Shown here: one piece after another, positions 8,470 to 18,084 of the stretch | How positions within the stretch are numbered: position 1 is the first letter of the stretch | Layout of the letters: each line of letters starts with the position of its first letter | Source of the DNA: an uncultured Hungatella sp. | Lineage (GTDB): Bacteria > Bacillota > Clostridia > Lachnospirales > Lachnospiraceae | DNA length: 64,000 nt | NCBI GenBank assembly: GCA_947089145.1 | Contig: CAMUJH010000001.1 | Span: forward strand, 1 to 64,000 | Direction of reading: 5' to 3' | The notes under the pieces: generated by a model | Told to the model about the DNA's origin: nothing | The model's input: only the letters and a program-made list of their open reading frames with translations | Databases searched by the model: none | Position numbers and translations under genes: made by a program

Positions 8470-10128
8470 TCAGTCCTCAAGAACCGCCCCTCTGTCAGCG
8501 CTGGTAACCAGGCGTCTGTAGCGTTTCAGGTAACCGGACACTTCTTTGCTTTTGGGAGTCCAATGGGCGCGCCGCCTTGCCAATTCCTCATCTGATACTT
8601 TGATATTGATGGTATTGGCATTAATATCTATGGAGATGATATCCCCTTCCTCCACCAGCCCGATGGGACCACCCGCAGCCGCCTCCGGGCACACATGGCC
8701 AATGGAGGCACCTCTGGAGGCGCCGCTGAACCGGCCGTCAGTAATTAAAGCCACAGAAGAGCCCAGTCCCATGCCTGCAATGGCAGATGTGGGATTTAAC
8801 ATTTCCCTCATGCCGGGACCGCCCTTTGGCCCCTCATAACGGATTACCACCACATCTCCCGCCGCAATCTTCCCGCCCTTAATAGCGGCAATGGCATCTT
8901 CCTCGCAGTCAAAGACTCTGGCCGGCCCCTCATGCTTCAGCATCTCGGGAACCACTGCAGAACGCTTCACTACGCAGGAATCCGGCGCCAGATTACCTCT
9001 CAAAACAGCAATGCCGCCAGTTTCGGAGTAAGGATTCTCCACCGGGCGGATAACTTCCGGATTTCTGTTTCTGCATCCTTTAATATTCTCTTCCACAGTC
9101 TTTCCTGTAACAGTCATACAGTCAAGATTCAGAAGACCTAATTTGGCGATCTCGTTCATAACCGCATAAATGCCGCCTGCCTCATTTAAATCTTCCATAT
9201 AAGTAGGCCCTGCCGGCGCCAAATGGCACAGGTTAGGCGTCTTTGCGCTGATCTCATTGGCAATATCCACATTCAGTTCCACCCCTGCCTCGTGGGCAAT
9301 AGCCGGAAGATGAAGCATGCTGTTGGTGCTGCAGCCAAGGGCCATATCCATAGTAAGCGCATTTCGGAATGCCTTCTCAGTCATAATATCCCTGGGGCAG
9401 ATATTTTTCTTTAACATCTCCATAACCGCCATGCCCGCATGCTTGGCCAGGCGAATCCTCTCGGAGTATACGGCCGGAATGGTGCCATTGCCCTGAAGGC
9501 CCATGCCAAGCACCTCTGTCAGGCAGTTCATGCTGTTAGCCGTGTACATGCCGGAGCAGGAACCGCAGGTGGGGCATACCTTGCACTCAAATTCCGTCAC
9601 ATCCTCTTCCGTCATAGTGCCTGCCGCATAGGCGCCCACAGCCTCAAACATGCTGGACAGGCTTCTCTTTTCTCCCTTAACGCGGCCTGCCAGCATAGGC
9701 CCGCCGCTCACAAATACTGTAGGAATGTTCAGGCGGGCTGCTGCCATCAAAAGGCCAGGAACGTTTTTATCACAGTTGGGCACCATAACAAGGGCATCAA
9801 ACTGATGGGCAATTGCCATGCACTCCGTGGAATCTGCAATCAGATCCCTTGTAACAAGAGAATACTTCATCCCCTCATGCCCCATGGCAATTCCGTCACA
9901 GACCGCAATGGCCGGGAATACAATAGGGGTTCCCCCTGCCATGGACACGCCCTGCTTTACAGCCTCCACGATTTTGTCCAGATTCATATGGCCTGGAACA
10001 ATCTCATTATAAGAGCTGACTACGCCTACAAGGGGTCTTGCCAGCTCTTCCTCAGTCAGTCCCAGGGCACGATAAAGGGAGCGGGCAGGCGCCTGCTGCA
10101 TCCCTGATTTTGCATTGTCGCTTCTCAT
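8470..10128 (-). CDS. ilvD: Dihydroxy-acid dehydratase
   Basis: A 552-residue iron-sulfur dehydratase that makes 2-oxoisovalerate and 2-oxo-3-methylvalerate. Cluster-ligand cysteines are seen in [10 protein letters not shown] and in [18 protein letters not shown], with GRFSGASRG near the C-terminus. There are two adjacent ATG codons; the second is about six bases from GGAGGA and is preferred. The gene sits between leuB and ilvB on the minus strand, and with ilvB it supplies the precursor shared by valine and leucine. Confidence 0.96.
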   Translation of the reverse strand: MRSDNAKSGMQQAPARSLYRALGLTEEELARPLVGVVSSYNEIVPGHMNLDKIVEAVKQGVSMAGGTPIVFPAIAVCDGIAMGHEGMKYSLVTRDLIADSTECMAIAHQFDALVMVPNCDKNVPGLLMAAARLNIPTVFVSGGPMLAGRVKGEKRSLSSMFEAVGAYAAGTMTEEDVTEFECKVCPTCGSCSGMYTANSMNCLTEVLGMGLQGNGTIPAVYSERIRLAKHAGMAVMEMLKKNICPRDIMTEKAFRNALTMDMALGCSTNSMLHLPAIAHEAGVELNVDIANEISAKTPNLCHLAPAGPTYMEDLNEAGGIYAVMNEIAKLGLLNLDCMTVTGKTVEENIKGCRNRNPEVIRPVENPYSETGGIAVLRGNLAPDSCVVKRSAVVPEMLKHEGPARVFDCEEDAIAAIKGGKIAAGDVVVIRYEGPKGGPGMREMLNPTSAIAGMGLGSSVALITDGRFSGASRGASIGHVCPEAAAGGPIGLVEEGDIISIDINANTINIKVSDEELARRRAHWTPKSKEVSGYLKRYRRLVTSADRGAVLED

Positions 10129-10176
10129 CATGTCTCCTCCTCACATACTATGTTTTTCTCTCCGTTTTACCGCAGA

Positions 10177-11268
10177 CTACCGCCGACAGATATTGTCAGC
10201 AATCAGATCTCCCATTTTTTCCGTACCTACTTTTGTACAGCCCTGCCCGTAAATGTCTCCCGTCCGGTATCCGTCTGTCAGGACTTTCTGTACGGCTCTC
10301 TCTACGGCGTCCGCCTCTTCATCCAAATCAAAAGAATACCGAAGCATCATGGCTGCTGATAAAATAGTTGCAATGGGGTTAGCCATATCTTTCCCGGCAA
10401 TATCCGGCGCCGAGCCATGGCTTGGCTCATACAGGCCGAATTTCGTCTCATTAAGGCTTGCCGACGACAGCATGCCGATGGACCCGGTAATCATGCTGGC
10501 CTCGTCAGACAGAATATCCCCGAACATATTCTCCGTAAGAATCACGTCAAACTGTCCCGGATTCATCACCAGCTGCATGGCGCAGTTATCCACCAGCATA
10601 TGGGACAGTTCCACCTCCGGATAACCCTTTGCCACTTCCTCCACAACGTTTCTCCACAGTCTGGAGGAGTCCAGCACATTGGCCTTGTCCACGCTGACAA
10701 CTTTTTTCCTTCTCTTCATGGCAATGTCAAATGCCTTTACTGCAATGCGCCGAATCTCATTCTCATTGTATGTAAGAGTGTCCACGGCCGTCATGATCCC
10801 GTCCACTCTGTCTGTATGGCGTTCCCCAAAATAAAGGCCGCCTGTCAGCTCCCTCATGATCACCATGTCGAAGCCGTCTCCGATAATCTCCTTTTTCAGA
10901 GGGCAGGCGTCGGCCAGCTGGCTGTAAAGATATGCCGGGCGAATGTTGGCAAACAGGTTCAGCCCCTTTCGGATGGCCAAAAGCCCTGCCTCCGGGCGAA
11001 GATTGGGGGCCACGCTGTACCACCGGGAGTTGCCCACGTCTCCCCCTACGGCTCCTAAAAGTACGGCGTCGCTTTTCCTGGCTGTCTCCAGGGCCTCCTC
11101 TGTCAGCGGAACCCCATAGGCGTCAATGGAGCATCCCCCCATGAGAATCTCCGTATATTGAAACTTATGTCCGAATACCTGTCCTGTTTTATCAAGCACT
11201 TTGCACGCTTCCCTGACGATCTCCGGCCCGATGCCGTCGCCTGGGATAGTAACGATCCTGCAGTCCAT
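10177..11268 (-). CDS. leuB: 3-isopropylmalate dehydrogenase
   Basis: A 363-residue NAD-dependent dehydrogenase of leucine synthesis. It shows [11 protein letters not shown] at the start, [10 protein letters not shown] (substrate arginine and specificity loop), [14 protein letters not shown] and [12 protein letters not shown] (metal-binding aspartates), and GSAPDIAGK near the C-terminus. The start at 11268 follows AAAAGGGAC; a longer frame to 11325 has no family support. It heads the leuB-ilvD-ilvB-serC-serA-DUF1015 unit. leuA and leuCD are not in the window. Confidence 0.95.
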   Translation of the reverse strand: MDCRIVTIPGDGIGPEIVREACKVLDKTGQVFGHKFQYTEILMGGCSIDAYGVPLTEEALETARKSDAVLLGAVGGDVGNSRWYSVAPNLRPEAGLLAIRKGLNLFANIRPAYLYSQLADACPLKKEIIGDGFDMVIMRELTGGLYFGERHTDRVDGIMTAVDTLTYNENEIRRIAVKAFDIAMKRRKKVVSVDKANVLDSSRLWRNVVEEVAKGYPEVELSHMLVDNCAMQLVMNPGQFDVILTENMFGDILSDEASMITGSIGMLSSASLNETKFGLYEPSHGSAPDIAGKDMANPIATILSAAMMLRYSFDLDEEADAVERAVQKVLTDGYRTGDIYGQGCTKVGTEKMGDLIADNICRR

Positions 11269-11385
11269 GTCCCTTTTCTCTCCCTTTTTGTCGTTCTTCA
11301 ACTGTTTCTCTTCATCATATATCATTTGAGGAGATATTTCAATAATCCTTACAAAATTATTTCAGAGTTATTTGGAATTTTTGGC

Positions 11386-11400
11386 ATAACCTGGGGTTAT
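11386..11400. promoter_or_regulatory. Palindrome upstream of leuB, LysR-type box
   Basis: The perfect palindrome ATAACCTGGGGTTAT has six-base arms and a three-base centre, and contains T-N11-A, the consensus of LysR-type regulators. It lies about 120 bases upstream of leuB. No LysR gene is in the window, so the regulator would act in trans. It is not a CodY box and no T-box is seen. Confidence 0.5.
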
Positions 11401-11475
11401 AATGCAAATGTTTAACATTCATTTTCTTAAGTTTAGGCATTATTTCTTTTAGAAATATTTCCATTAACATGCCAA

Positions 11476-11516
11476 GGCAGCGATGCTGCCGATTTCCATC
11501 GGCCCGCATCACTGCC
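11476..11516. other. Long imperfect hairpin in the flavoprotein-leuB gap
   Basis: Read on the minus strand, an outer stem GGCAGTGATGC/GCATCGCTGCC (one U-G pair) is followed by a GG/A internal loop, then a six-pair stem GCCGAT/ATCGGC closed by the GNRA-type loop GGAA. The minus strand has no U-run after it, whereas on the plus strand CCTTTTAT follows. It could be a terminator for plus transcripts, an RNA leader structure or a palindromic repeat. The rest of 11269-11562 holds no gene I can support. Confidence 0.6.
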
Positions 11517-11562
11517 CCTTTTATCTTACTCTTTAGATATTTTCCTGTCTTTTTGTCAGTTT

Positions 11563-13587
11563 TTACTGCCCAAGCACATTCTCTGCAGCACACTCCCCTG
11601 CCACTCTGCCGGAGATATAAGCAAATCCCAGTGTGCCGCCTTCAAACATCACATAACTGTTCCCGTACATTCCGCCTGCGTCCGCTCCTACTGCATACAG
11701 ATTAGCAACGGGAATATTCTGCTGGTCCACAGCCTGCATATTTTCATTAATCTTAACTCCACCCAAAGTTCCCAAACACCGAAGCGCCGTCTCCACCACG
11801 TAGTACGGCCCTTCGTCTACAGCATACAGAAAATGGGCATCCTTATGGAACTGAGTATCATTTTTGTCTGCACACAGCTGATTATAGGCATTCACTGTCT
11901 CGGTCAGATTATCCATTCCTAACAACTGAGCCAGTTCCTCAATGGAATCTGCTTTATAGGCTACGCCTGCTGCCACGGCCTCTTCCAGAGTTTCCGTATA
12001 ATCCTTAGGCGTCCTTAAATTTTCGGTGCTGGCATCCAGATCTACAGTTTTTCCGTTCTCCACATAGCTGACGCCTTGTCCATAGAAATGTCCCCATCTA
12101 TCCACAAATACATCTGCAAGACCTTTCTCGGCCACTTCGCTTACAATTCCCTGATCCAAAACGATGTACATCTTTGCATCCGGCAGATTGTACATCATAG
12201 TTCCCAGGGCAGCGCTCTCGTAGGCTTCCTCCTCATTGCCGAATCTGTTTCCGTACTTGTCCACAAACAGCAGAGGATTTCTCACCAGTTCCGTCAGCTT
12301 GCCCGTACCATTGGGCATCTCCTTACTTTTAGCAGAATCATATTTCATACCGAACCACTGCGCCACATTGCTTCCATGTTCTGCTGCGCCGGCAGACCAG
12401 GCCATCTTAAGGCCGTCTCCTGTGGCGGTTCCCACAAGGCCGGTTCCCGCCTTCTCACCAAAATATTCAGCCATCATTTCCTTATTTCCGCCAAAGCCTC
12501 CTGTGGCCAGGATTACTGATTTTGCATGAATATTTAATGTAGTTCCGTCTGGTTTCTTTGCCGCCACCCCCGCTACCTTGCCGTCTGCGTCAAATATCAG
12601 CTCTTCACCTGGAGTTTCATAAAGCACTTCTCCGCCCAATTCCGCTATGCGCTCATGAAGGGTTTGAATCGCCGCGCTGCCGCCATCTGTATATCCATGA
12701 GCCGTGGTAGGCATGCCTTTATGGTTATACTGAGCGCCGTAGCCGGCATCCAGAAGGGTCAGCCTCACGCCATTCTCCATAAGCCACTCTACTGTAGCCG
12801 AGGACTCAGAAATAACCTTCGTAACTAATGCCGCATTGGCATTGTAATTGGAATCTGTAATGTACTGATCATACAGCCACTGAGTATCCACTTCTTTTCC
12901 TGCTTCCTTCTGAAGCGAACTATGATCCGCAAACATTACCCCTGCCATAGTTCCTGCCCCTGAAACTCCGGCTGCCTTCTCCAGCAGAATAACCTTCGCC
13001 CCTTTCCCGGCAGCTGCCAAAGCCGCACCGGAGCCAGAGGCTCCTCCGCCTACTACAACCACATCAGCCGTCATCTCTTCTACTGCTGTATTGATCTGGG
13101 CTGTTTTAGTTTTCAGGCTCTCAGCATCGCCTCCTGCCTGATTCACGCAGTCAGCGACTGCCTCCAATATGGCATTAGAGGTATTCGTTGCACCAGAAAC
13201 AGCATCCACATTTAACGTCTGACCTTCCACAATTCTCTCCGGGATCTTCTCAATTGCCGGATCTGACAATCCTGCTGTCTCCTGATGCTCTGTCACGGTT
13301 ACCTTGACAATGGCATCTGACGAGAATTCCACTTCCACCTTTACATCTCCGTTGTTGCCTTTTGCCTGCGCGGTGTAAACCCCCTCTTTATACCCTGCTT
13401 CTTGCAAACCGTTTTCCGGCTGGCTGGAGGTTTCTGTGGCTTCCGTGACTTCCTCCGTCTCAGCTGCGCTTTGAGAAACGCTTTCTGCCGCCGTCTCAGT
13501 CTGAGTTTCCTGTCCCGTTCCGGATTGGCATCCGCCCAGAACCATGGCCATAACCAGCATTGTACAGCATAAACTTCTCTTTTTCAT
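11563..13587 (-). CDS. FMN-binding and FAD-dependent flavoprotein reductase, lipoprotein (fumarate reductase type)
   Basis: A 674-residue exported protein. It has a lipoprotein signal with lipobox VLGGC (Cys20) and a Thr/Glu/Ser-rich linker. An FMN-binding domain (about 66-146) carries the covalent flavinylation motif DAVSGATNTSNA, where ApbE-type enzymes attach FMN to threonine. A FAD_binding_2 domain follows from about residue 173 (VVVVGGGASGSGAALAA, later YAVGADAGGMYG). This is the architecture of soluble fumarate, urocanate and related extracellular reductases of anaerobes that accept electrons through FMN. The substrate cannot be read from sequence. AAGGAGAGG precedes the start. No apbE lies nearby. 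Confidence 0.88.
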   Translation of the reverse strand: MKKRSLCCTMLVMAMVLGGCQSGTGQETQTETAAESVSQSAAETEEVTEATETSSQPENGLQEAGYKEGVYTAQAKGNNGDVKVEVEFSSDAIVKVTVTEHQETAGLSDPAIEKIPERIVEGQTLNVDAVSGATNTSNAILEAVADCVNQAGGDAESLKTKTAQINTAVEEMTADVVVVGGGASGSGAALAAAGKGAKVILLEKAAGVSGAGTMAGVMFADHSSLQKEAGKEVDTQWLYDQYITDSNYNANAALVTKVISESSATVEWLMENGVRLTLLDAGYGAQYNHKGMPTTAHGYTDGGSAAIQTLHERIAELGGEVLYETPGEELIFDADGKVAGVAAKKPDGTTLNIHAKSVILATGGFGGNKEMMAEYFGEKAGTGLVGTATGDGLKMAWSAGAAEHGSNVAQWFGMKYDSAKSKEMPNGTGKLTELVRNPLLFVDKYGNRFGNEEEAYESAALGTMMYNLPDAKMYIVLDQGIVSEVAEKGLADVFVDRWGHFYGQGVSYVENGKTVDLDASTENLRTPKDYTETLEEAVAAGVAYKADSIEELAQLLGMDNLTETVNAYNQLCADKNDTQFHKDAHFLYAVDEGPYYVVETALRCLGTLGGVKINENMQAVDQQNIPVANLYAVGADAGGMYGNSYVMFEGGTLGFAYISGRVAGECAAENVLGQ

Positions 13588-13648
13588 AGTATCCTCTCCT
13601 TGTCATTTGATTAACAAGAAAAGTATAAACCCTGACCCAAGGGCAAGG

Positions 13649-14473
13649 TCAACAACTAACAGGCGTACAGAACAGAAAATGCTTCTCCCTTTTTTCTCCT
13701 GAAAAAGAATCAATGCTGCCTATTGCATAAGGAATTCCCGACACGGAAAGCCCCCTGCCCTTCAGCTCTTTTTTTATCTCCCGCCAAACATATGGAACAT
13801 CCTGTCCGCCTTCCAAATCACGCTCTTTTCTGCCGGAGATTACTGCCGGATAGTAATGGCACAATGCAGCCGGAAACTTTACCATAGGTTCTTTAAAATC
13901 TATGCCCAGCTTTTGGGCATACCTGGGCTCTATGGCCATCCCCCAGATACACTCCCTGCCCTTTTCCGGTTCCTCAGGCAGCGGCATCATTTTCACGGAA
14001 CAGGGAAGGACATCCATCATTTTTCGAATTATGGCAAGAGACTCTTTGTCCTTAACAAATTGTGTGTTGCTTACATGTTTGATAAACCACCATTCCTTTC
14101 CTTCATGTATAAAGCCTCTGTTAGGCCCCTCTTTAAACCATCTCAGTTCCTCCTCCAGCTCTTTCATCCGCTCCGTGACCAGGTGCATTTGCAAAGCTTT
14201 TTCTTCCAGCCGCTTTTGCTGTTTTCTGAACATGCTTATCACCTCGTCAATTGAGCTTTCACTTAACATCAGGGAAGTCTCTTTTACCGAAAACTCCATA
14301 TTGCTGAAACGTTTGGAAGCCAGAATCCGCTCTGCATCCCGGAAATTATAGCTTCGGTACCCATTGGACTTATTTACAGAAGGCTCTACAATCTTAAACT
14401 TTTCATAATGGCGCAGAGTCTTTTCTGTCACCCCGATATTTTTCGCAAACTCTTTTATCTTGTATGTTTTCAT
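13649..14473 (-). CDS. MerR-family transcriptional regulator
   Basis: A 274-residue regulator with an N-terminal MerR winged helix (YKIKEFAKNIGVTEKTLRHY, then NGYRSYNFRDAERI), a coiled dimerisation helix around residues 75-125, and a C-terminal domain of roughly 140 residues that could bind a small ligand as in BmrR-type proteins. The start at 14473 begins with the typical MerR motif and follows AGGGAGA. It lies 14 bases downstream of the MATE exporter on the same strand, suggesting that it controls that transporter in response to an exported compound. Confidence 0.85.
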   Translation of the reverse strand: MKTYKIKEFAKNIGVTEKTLRHYEKFKIVEPSVNKSNGYRSYNFRDAERILASKRFSNMEFSVKETSLMLSESSIDEVISMFRKQQKRLEEKALQMHLVTERMKELEEELRWFKEGPNRGFIHEGKEWWFIKHVSNTQFVKDKESLAIIRKMMDVLPCSVKMMPLPEEPEKGRECIWGMAIEPRYAQKLGIDFKEPMVKFPAALCHYYPAVISGRKERDLEGGQDVPYVWREIKKELKGRGLSVSGIPYAIGSIDSFSGEKREKHFLFCTPVSC

Positions 14474-14487
14474 AGCCGTATTTCTCC

Positions 14488-15846
14488 CTATATTTTCACC
14501 TTTGTCCACGCTCCCGACTTAAATCTCCACCTGGTAAGCAAAAATCTACACATCTGATCGCACACAACTCCGAACCAGATGCCGATAAGCCCAAATCCCG
14601 CTGTATAGCAAAGGCCGTAAGAACACACGGTCCGCACAAATGTTACGCTGAATGTGGAGGCAATGGTAGTAAAAAGCACGTCTCCCGCTCCCCGCAGGCA
14701 TCCCATATAGATAACCTGGGAAATCTGCAGAAGCACGATGACCACAATGACCCTCATGATTTCTACGCCGATGGCAATAATATGGGCCTCTTTAAAGTAC
14801 AGGCTGAATAAAAATTCTCCGCCCACAAGGTAGCACACTGCCAATACCATGGAAATAGCCAGCCCCATTTTCTGACAGATGCCTCCATACACCTTGGCCA
14901 GCTCCGGCTTCTCCTCTCCCAGGCTCCGCCCAATCAGAGCCACCGCTGCAACCTGCATCCCGTCCCCAAAGGAGAAGGAAAGGCTCATAACATTCATCCC
15001 CACCTGATGAGCCGCAAAAGCGTCTGTCCCCATTTTCGCTGCCATAACCGCAACCGCCATAAACCCAATGCGCAAAAGAATCTGTTCCAGAAAAATGTTA
15101 GAGCCAATATGAAAAATGCCTTTCAGAGAAGACATCCGAAACTGGATCTTCCTGGCCCTCATATAGGGGATGCTGACGAAACTGTCTTTCTGCAAAATAG
15201 AGGCAATGCTCATGCCGCAGGCTACCACGGTTCCAAATACCGTAGCCAGGGCAGCCCCGTAGATACCCAAAGCCGGGAACCCTAAATTTCCTCCGATAAG
15301 CAGGTAGTTGCCGATCATATTCAGCACATTGGCTGTAATATTGGTCTTCATGGCGATCTTTGTCCGCCCTGCCCCCCGCTGGGCCGCATTAATGGCCAGA
15401 GAGACAATATTAAACATCATCCCGCCCATAATAATCCGAAAATAGGCTACTGCGCTGCTGTGAGTATCCTCATTGGACCCGCACAGACGGATAATCGGAT
15501 CTGCAAACGCCACGCAGAGAAAGCTGACTGCAATCCCTGCCAGCACCACAAACACAAGGGCTGCTGCCAGAGTCTGGTTTGCCCCGTCCCTGTCATCCTG
15601 TCCTTTCCTCCTGGCCACAATGGCAGACACTGCCACATTGGTAGCCACAAACATGGCCAGCCCGATAAATTTAGGCTGAGTGGTCAGCCCCACGGCTGCT
15701 ACCGCATAGGCCCCTATGGAACTTACCATCAAAGAGTCGATCATTCCTGCCAAAGCCACAAAAAAAGACTCCAAAACCGCCGGCCACGCCATCTGGAATG
15801 TCTCCCTGACAATAATTTTTGATTGATTTGCTGATGCTTTCTCCAT
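14488..15846 (-). CDS. MATE-family efflux transporter
   Basis: A 452-residue, 12-segment membrane protein with the two-fold MATE repeat: AWPAVLESFFVALAGMIDSLMVSSIG in the first half (residues about 16-41) and FLEQILLRIGFMAVAVMAAKMG opening the second. It probably exports cationic drugs or metabolites by H+ or Na+ antiport across the cytoplasmic membrane. The start at 15846 is chosen over 15882 because GAGAGGGG and AAGGA lie just upstream and the family begins near here. It is co-transcribed with the MerR regulator and the upstream HAD phosphatase gene. Confidence 0.9.
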   Translation of the reverse strand: MEKASANQSKIIVRETFQMAWPAVLESFFVALAGMIDSLMVSSIGAYAVAAVGLTTQPKFIGLAMFVATNVAVSAIVARRKGQDDRDGANQTLAAALVFVVLAGIAVSFLCVAFADPIIRLCGSNEDTHSSAVAYFRIIMGGMMFNIVSLAINAAQRGAGRTKIAMKTNITANVLNMIGNYLLIGGNLGFPALGIYGAALATVFGTVVACGMSIASILQKDSFVSIPYMRARKIQFRMSSLKGIFHIGSNIFLEQILLRIGFMAVAVMAAKMGTDAFAAHQVGMNVMSLSFSFGDGMQVAAVALIGRSLGEEKPELAKVYGGICQKMGLAISMVLAVCYLVGGEFLFSLYFKEAHIIAIGVEIMRVIVVIVLLQISQVIYMGCLRGAGDVLFTTIASTFSVTFVRTVCSYGLCYTAGFGLIGIWFGVVCDQMCRFLLTRWRFKSGAWTKVKI

Positions 15847-15893
15847 ATCCTTAATCCCCTCTCCCTTATCTCCTGTCCGCATTACACGGCAGC

Positions 15894-16517
15894 TTAAACA
15901 CGGCGCTGCCCAACCTCTTTAAGGATCTTCCCAAGCGTCTTCGCATCCCCGTCTGCAAAACAATACCCGTCCATGCCGCATTCCCTGGCCCCCTCAATGT
16001 TCAGCGGCTGATCATCCACAAAATAACACTCTTTAGGCTTCAGTCCAAACCTGTCAAACAGATGGCCATACATCTCTTTCTGAGGCTTTATGCATTTTAC
16101 CTCTGCGGAAAACAAAATTCCGTCAAACAGCTTTATTCCCGGAATCACGTCCTGATAGCAGTTCAGCATTCTCAGGGAAGCATTGGAGCACAGATAAAGC
16201 CCATACCCTCTCTCCTTCAGGCAGGCAATTAACTCCTCCATCCCCGGCACCGGCCACATGCAGTACTCATGCCAATGCTCCAGGCAAAGCCTTGCCGCCT
16301 CCTTCTCACGTTCGCCCTTCAGCCGGGCCTGCATTCTCCTCAGGGCTTCCTCTTCCGGAATCACCCCCATATCCAGCATAAGCCACTCCGGCGATACGAA
16401 CACCGAATTATTCACAGCCTGTATCTGCTCCTCCCCCTCTGCAAATTGTCTCACCACCCGAAGCGAATCATAAAACACCAGCACGTTTCCCATGTCAAAT
16501 ACAAAATTCTTAATCAT
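15894..16517 (-). CDS. HAD-superfamily hydrolase (subfamily IA)
   Basis: A 207-residue Rossmann-type phosphatase. Motif I is FVFDMGNVLVFYD with nucleophile Asp8, but the usual second acidic residue is replaced by glycine (D-x-G), as in the epoxide-hydrolase-N-like and some haloacid subfamilies. Motif II is YLCSNAS, the lysine lies in KCIKPQKEMY, and motif IV is CYFVDDQPLNIEGA. The substrate is unknown. The start is well supported by GGAGGAG. It follows the yajC terminator, so it is probably the first gene of the HAD-MATE-MerR unit. Confidence 0.88.
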   Translation of the reverse strand: MIKNFVFDMGNVLVFYDSLRVVRQFAEGEEQIQAVNNSVFVSPEWLMLDMGVIPEEEALRRMQARLKGEREKEAARLCLEHWHEYCMWPVPGMEELIACLKERGYGLYLCSNASLRMLNCYQDVIPGIKLFDGILFSAEVKCIKPQKEMYGHLFDRFGLKPKECYFVDDQPLNIEGARECGMDGYCFADGDAKTLGKILKEVGQRRV

Positions 16518-16545
16518 TATAACGCTCCTCCTTCTTTTATATACT

Positions 16546-16585
16546 CAAAAACCCCCGCCCCAGGCTGCACCTGAAAAACGGGGGA
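16546..16585 (-). terminator. Terminator after yajC
   Basis: On the minus strand, CCCCCG and CGGGGG arms with an inner CAGG/CCTG stem are followed by TTTTTG. It lies between the yajC stop at 16600 and the HAD gene at 16517 and closes the SCIFF-secDF-tgt-yajC unit. Confidence 0.85.
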
Positions 16586-16599
16586 TTTCCCATAAAAGC

Positions 16600-16890
16600 C
16601 TATTCCGGCTTTTCCACCTGCACAATCGCGCTCTTCTGCATAGGAATGCGGCAGTTTTTATTATTCCCGAACTCAACGATCACGGTATCCTCGGTCATGT
16701 CGATGACAACGCCATAAAATCCGCTGGAAGTAAGAATCGTATCACCTACAGCGATGCTCTCCATCAGCTCCGCCAAACGTTTCTTTTCCTTATTCTGAGG
16801 ACGGATTGCAATAAAATACATAAGTCCAATCAGAAATGCAGCATACACTACCCAGAATCCAACTCCGCCCATAGCACTCGCAGTTACCAT
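16600..16890 (-). CDS. yajC: Preprotein translocase subunit YajC
   Basis: A 96-residue protein with one N-terminal membrane segment (VGFWVVYAAFLIGLMYFIAI), the family-defining RPQNKEKKR, then a small beta domain (VGDTILTSSGFYGVVIDMTEDTV). It belongs to the SecDF-YajC accessory complex that helps the SecYEG channel during export. It lies directly downstream of tgt and secDF, the conserved order in many bacteria. Length is normal. Confidence 0.96.
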   Translation of the reverse strand: MVTASAMGGVGFWVVYAAFLIGLMYFIAIRPQNKEKKRLAELMESIAVGDTILTSSGFYGVVIDMTEDTVIVEFGNNKNCRIPMQKSAIVQVEKPE

Positions 16891-16945
16891 AAATCCTCCT
16901 TACCCGGCTTCTCACCGCCTCGCACGTAAAATCCGGCTTTTCTCT

Positions 16946-18082
16946 TTAATTTTGCCCGCCTGCCATTCCTTCCAGCTTTTCGGCCTTATACTGGCTGTAG
17001 CGGTGCTTTTCGATTGCGTCGCGAATCTCTTCCATCATTTTATTATAAAAATACAAATTATGCAAGACGCATAATCTCATCCCCAGCATCTCCTTTGCCT
17101 TCAGAAGATGCCGGATATAGGCTCTGCTGTAAGAACGGCAGGCCGGACAGCCGCAGCCCTCCTCAATGGGCTTTGTATCCAGCTCATACTTCTGGTTAAA
17201 CAGATTCAATTTGCCCTGGTTCGTATACACATGGCCGTGACGCCCGTTTCTGGAGGGATACACGCAGTCAAAGAAGTCTACCCCTCTGTCCACGGACTCC
17301 AGAATATTGGCCGGCGTCCCCACTCCCATCAGATAAGTAGGCTTGTTCTCCGGCAAACAGGGCACTGTCTCATCCAGAATCCGGTACATCTCCTCATGGC
17401 TCTCTCCCACTGCCAGGCCGCCTACAGCATATCCGTCCAGATCCATACCTGAAATGATCCTGGCATGGGCAATCCGGATGTCCTCAAAGGTTCCTCCCTG
17501 ATTTATTCCAAACAAAAGCTGTTCCCGGTTAATGGTATCCTCCAGCCCGTTGAGACGCTCCATTTCCCGCCTGCACCGTTCAAGCCACCTGGTAGTCCGG
17601 TCTACGGAATTCTGCATATACTCCCTGGCAGCCGGATGAGGCGGGCACTCGTCAAAAGCCATGGCTATGGTGGAACCAAGGTTAGACTGAATCTGCATGC
17701 TCTCCTCAGGCCCCATGAAAATCTTTCTCCCGTCAATGTGGGAGTTGAAGTACACGCCCTCTTCCTTTATCTTGCGCATGCCGGCCAGAGAAAACACCTG
17801 AAAGCCGCCGGAATCCGTTAGTATGGGCCTGTCCCAGTTCATAAACTTGTGAATCCCGCCCAACTGTTTAATCAGCCTATCCCCTGTGCGGACATGGAGA
17901 TGGTAAGTGTTGGACAGCTCCACCTGGGTTCCAATGGCCCGCAGATCGTCGGTGGAGACAGCTCCCTTGATGGCAGCCACAGTTCCCACATTCATAAACA
18001 CCGGCGTCTGTATCGTCCCATGTACCGTATCCACCTGGGCCCGTTTTGCCCGTCCGTCTTTGGCGATTATTTTATATCTCAT
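16946..18082 (-). CDS. tgt: Queuine tRNA-ribosyltransferase (tRNA-guanine transglycosylase)
   Basis: A 378-residue TIM-barrel enzyme that exchanges guanine 34 for preQ1 in tRNAs with GUN anticodons. The catalytic Asp lies in TDSGGFQVFSL and the nucleophile Asp in FDCVYPSRNGRHGHVYT. Zinc ligands are seen in CGCPACRSYSRAYIRH and a later histidine. Length is typical. It starts two bases after the secDF stop and is followed by yajC, so the three are one transcript. Confidence 0.97.
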   Translation of the reverse strand: MRYKIIAKDGRAKRAQVDTVHGTIQTPVFMNVGTVAAIKGAVSTDDLRAIGTQVELSNTYHLHVRTGDRLIKQLGGIHKFMNWDRPILTDSGGFQVFSLAGMRKIKEEGVYFNSHIDGRKIFMGPEESMQIQSNLGSTIAMAFDECPPHPAAREYMQNSVDRTTRWLERCRREMERLNGLEDTINREQLLFGINQGGTFEDIRIAHARIISGMDLDGYAVGGLAVGESHEEMYRILDETVPCLPENKPTYLMGVGTPANILESVDRGVDFFDCVYPSRNGRHGHVYTNQGKLNLFNQKYELDTKPIEEGCGCPACRSYSRAYIRHLLKAKEMLGMRLCVLHNLYFYNKMMEEIRDAIEKHRYSQYKAEKLEGMAGGQN

Positions 18083-18084
18083 AA

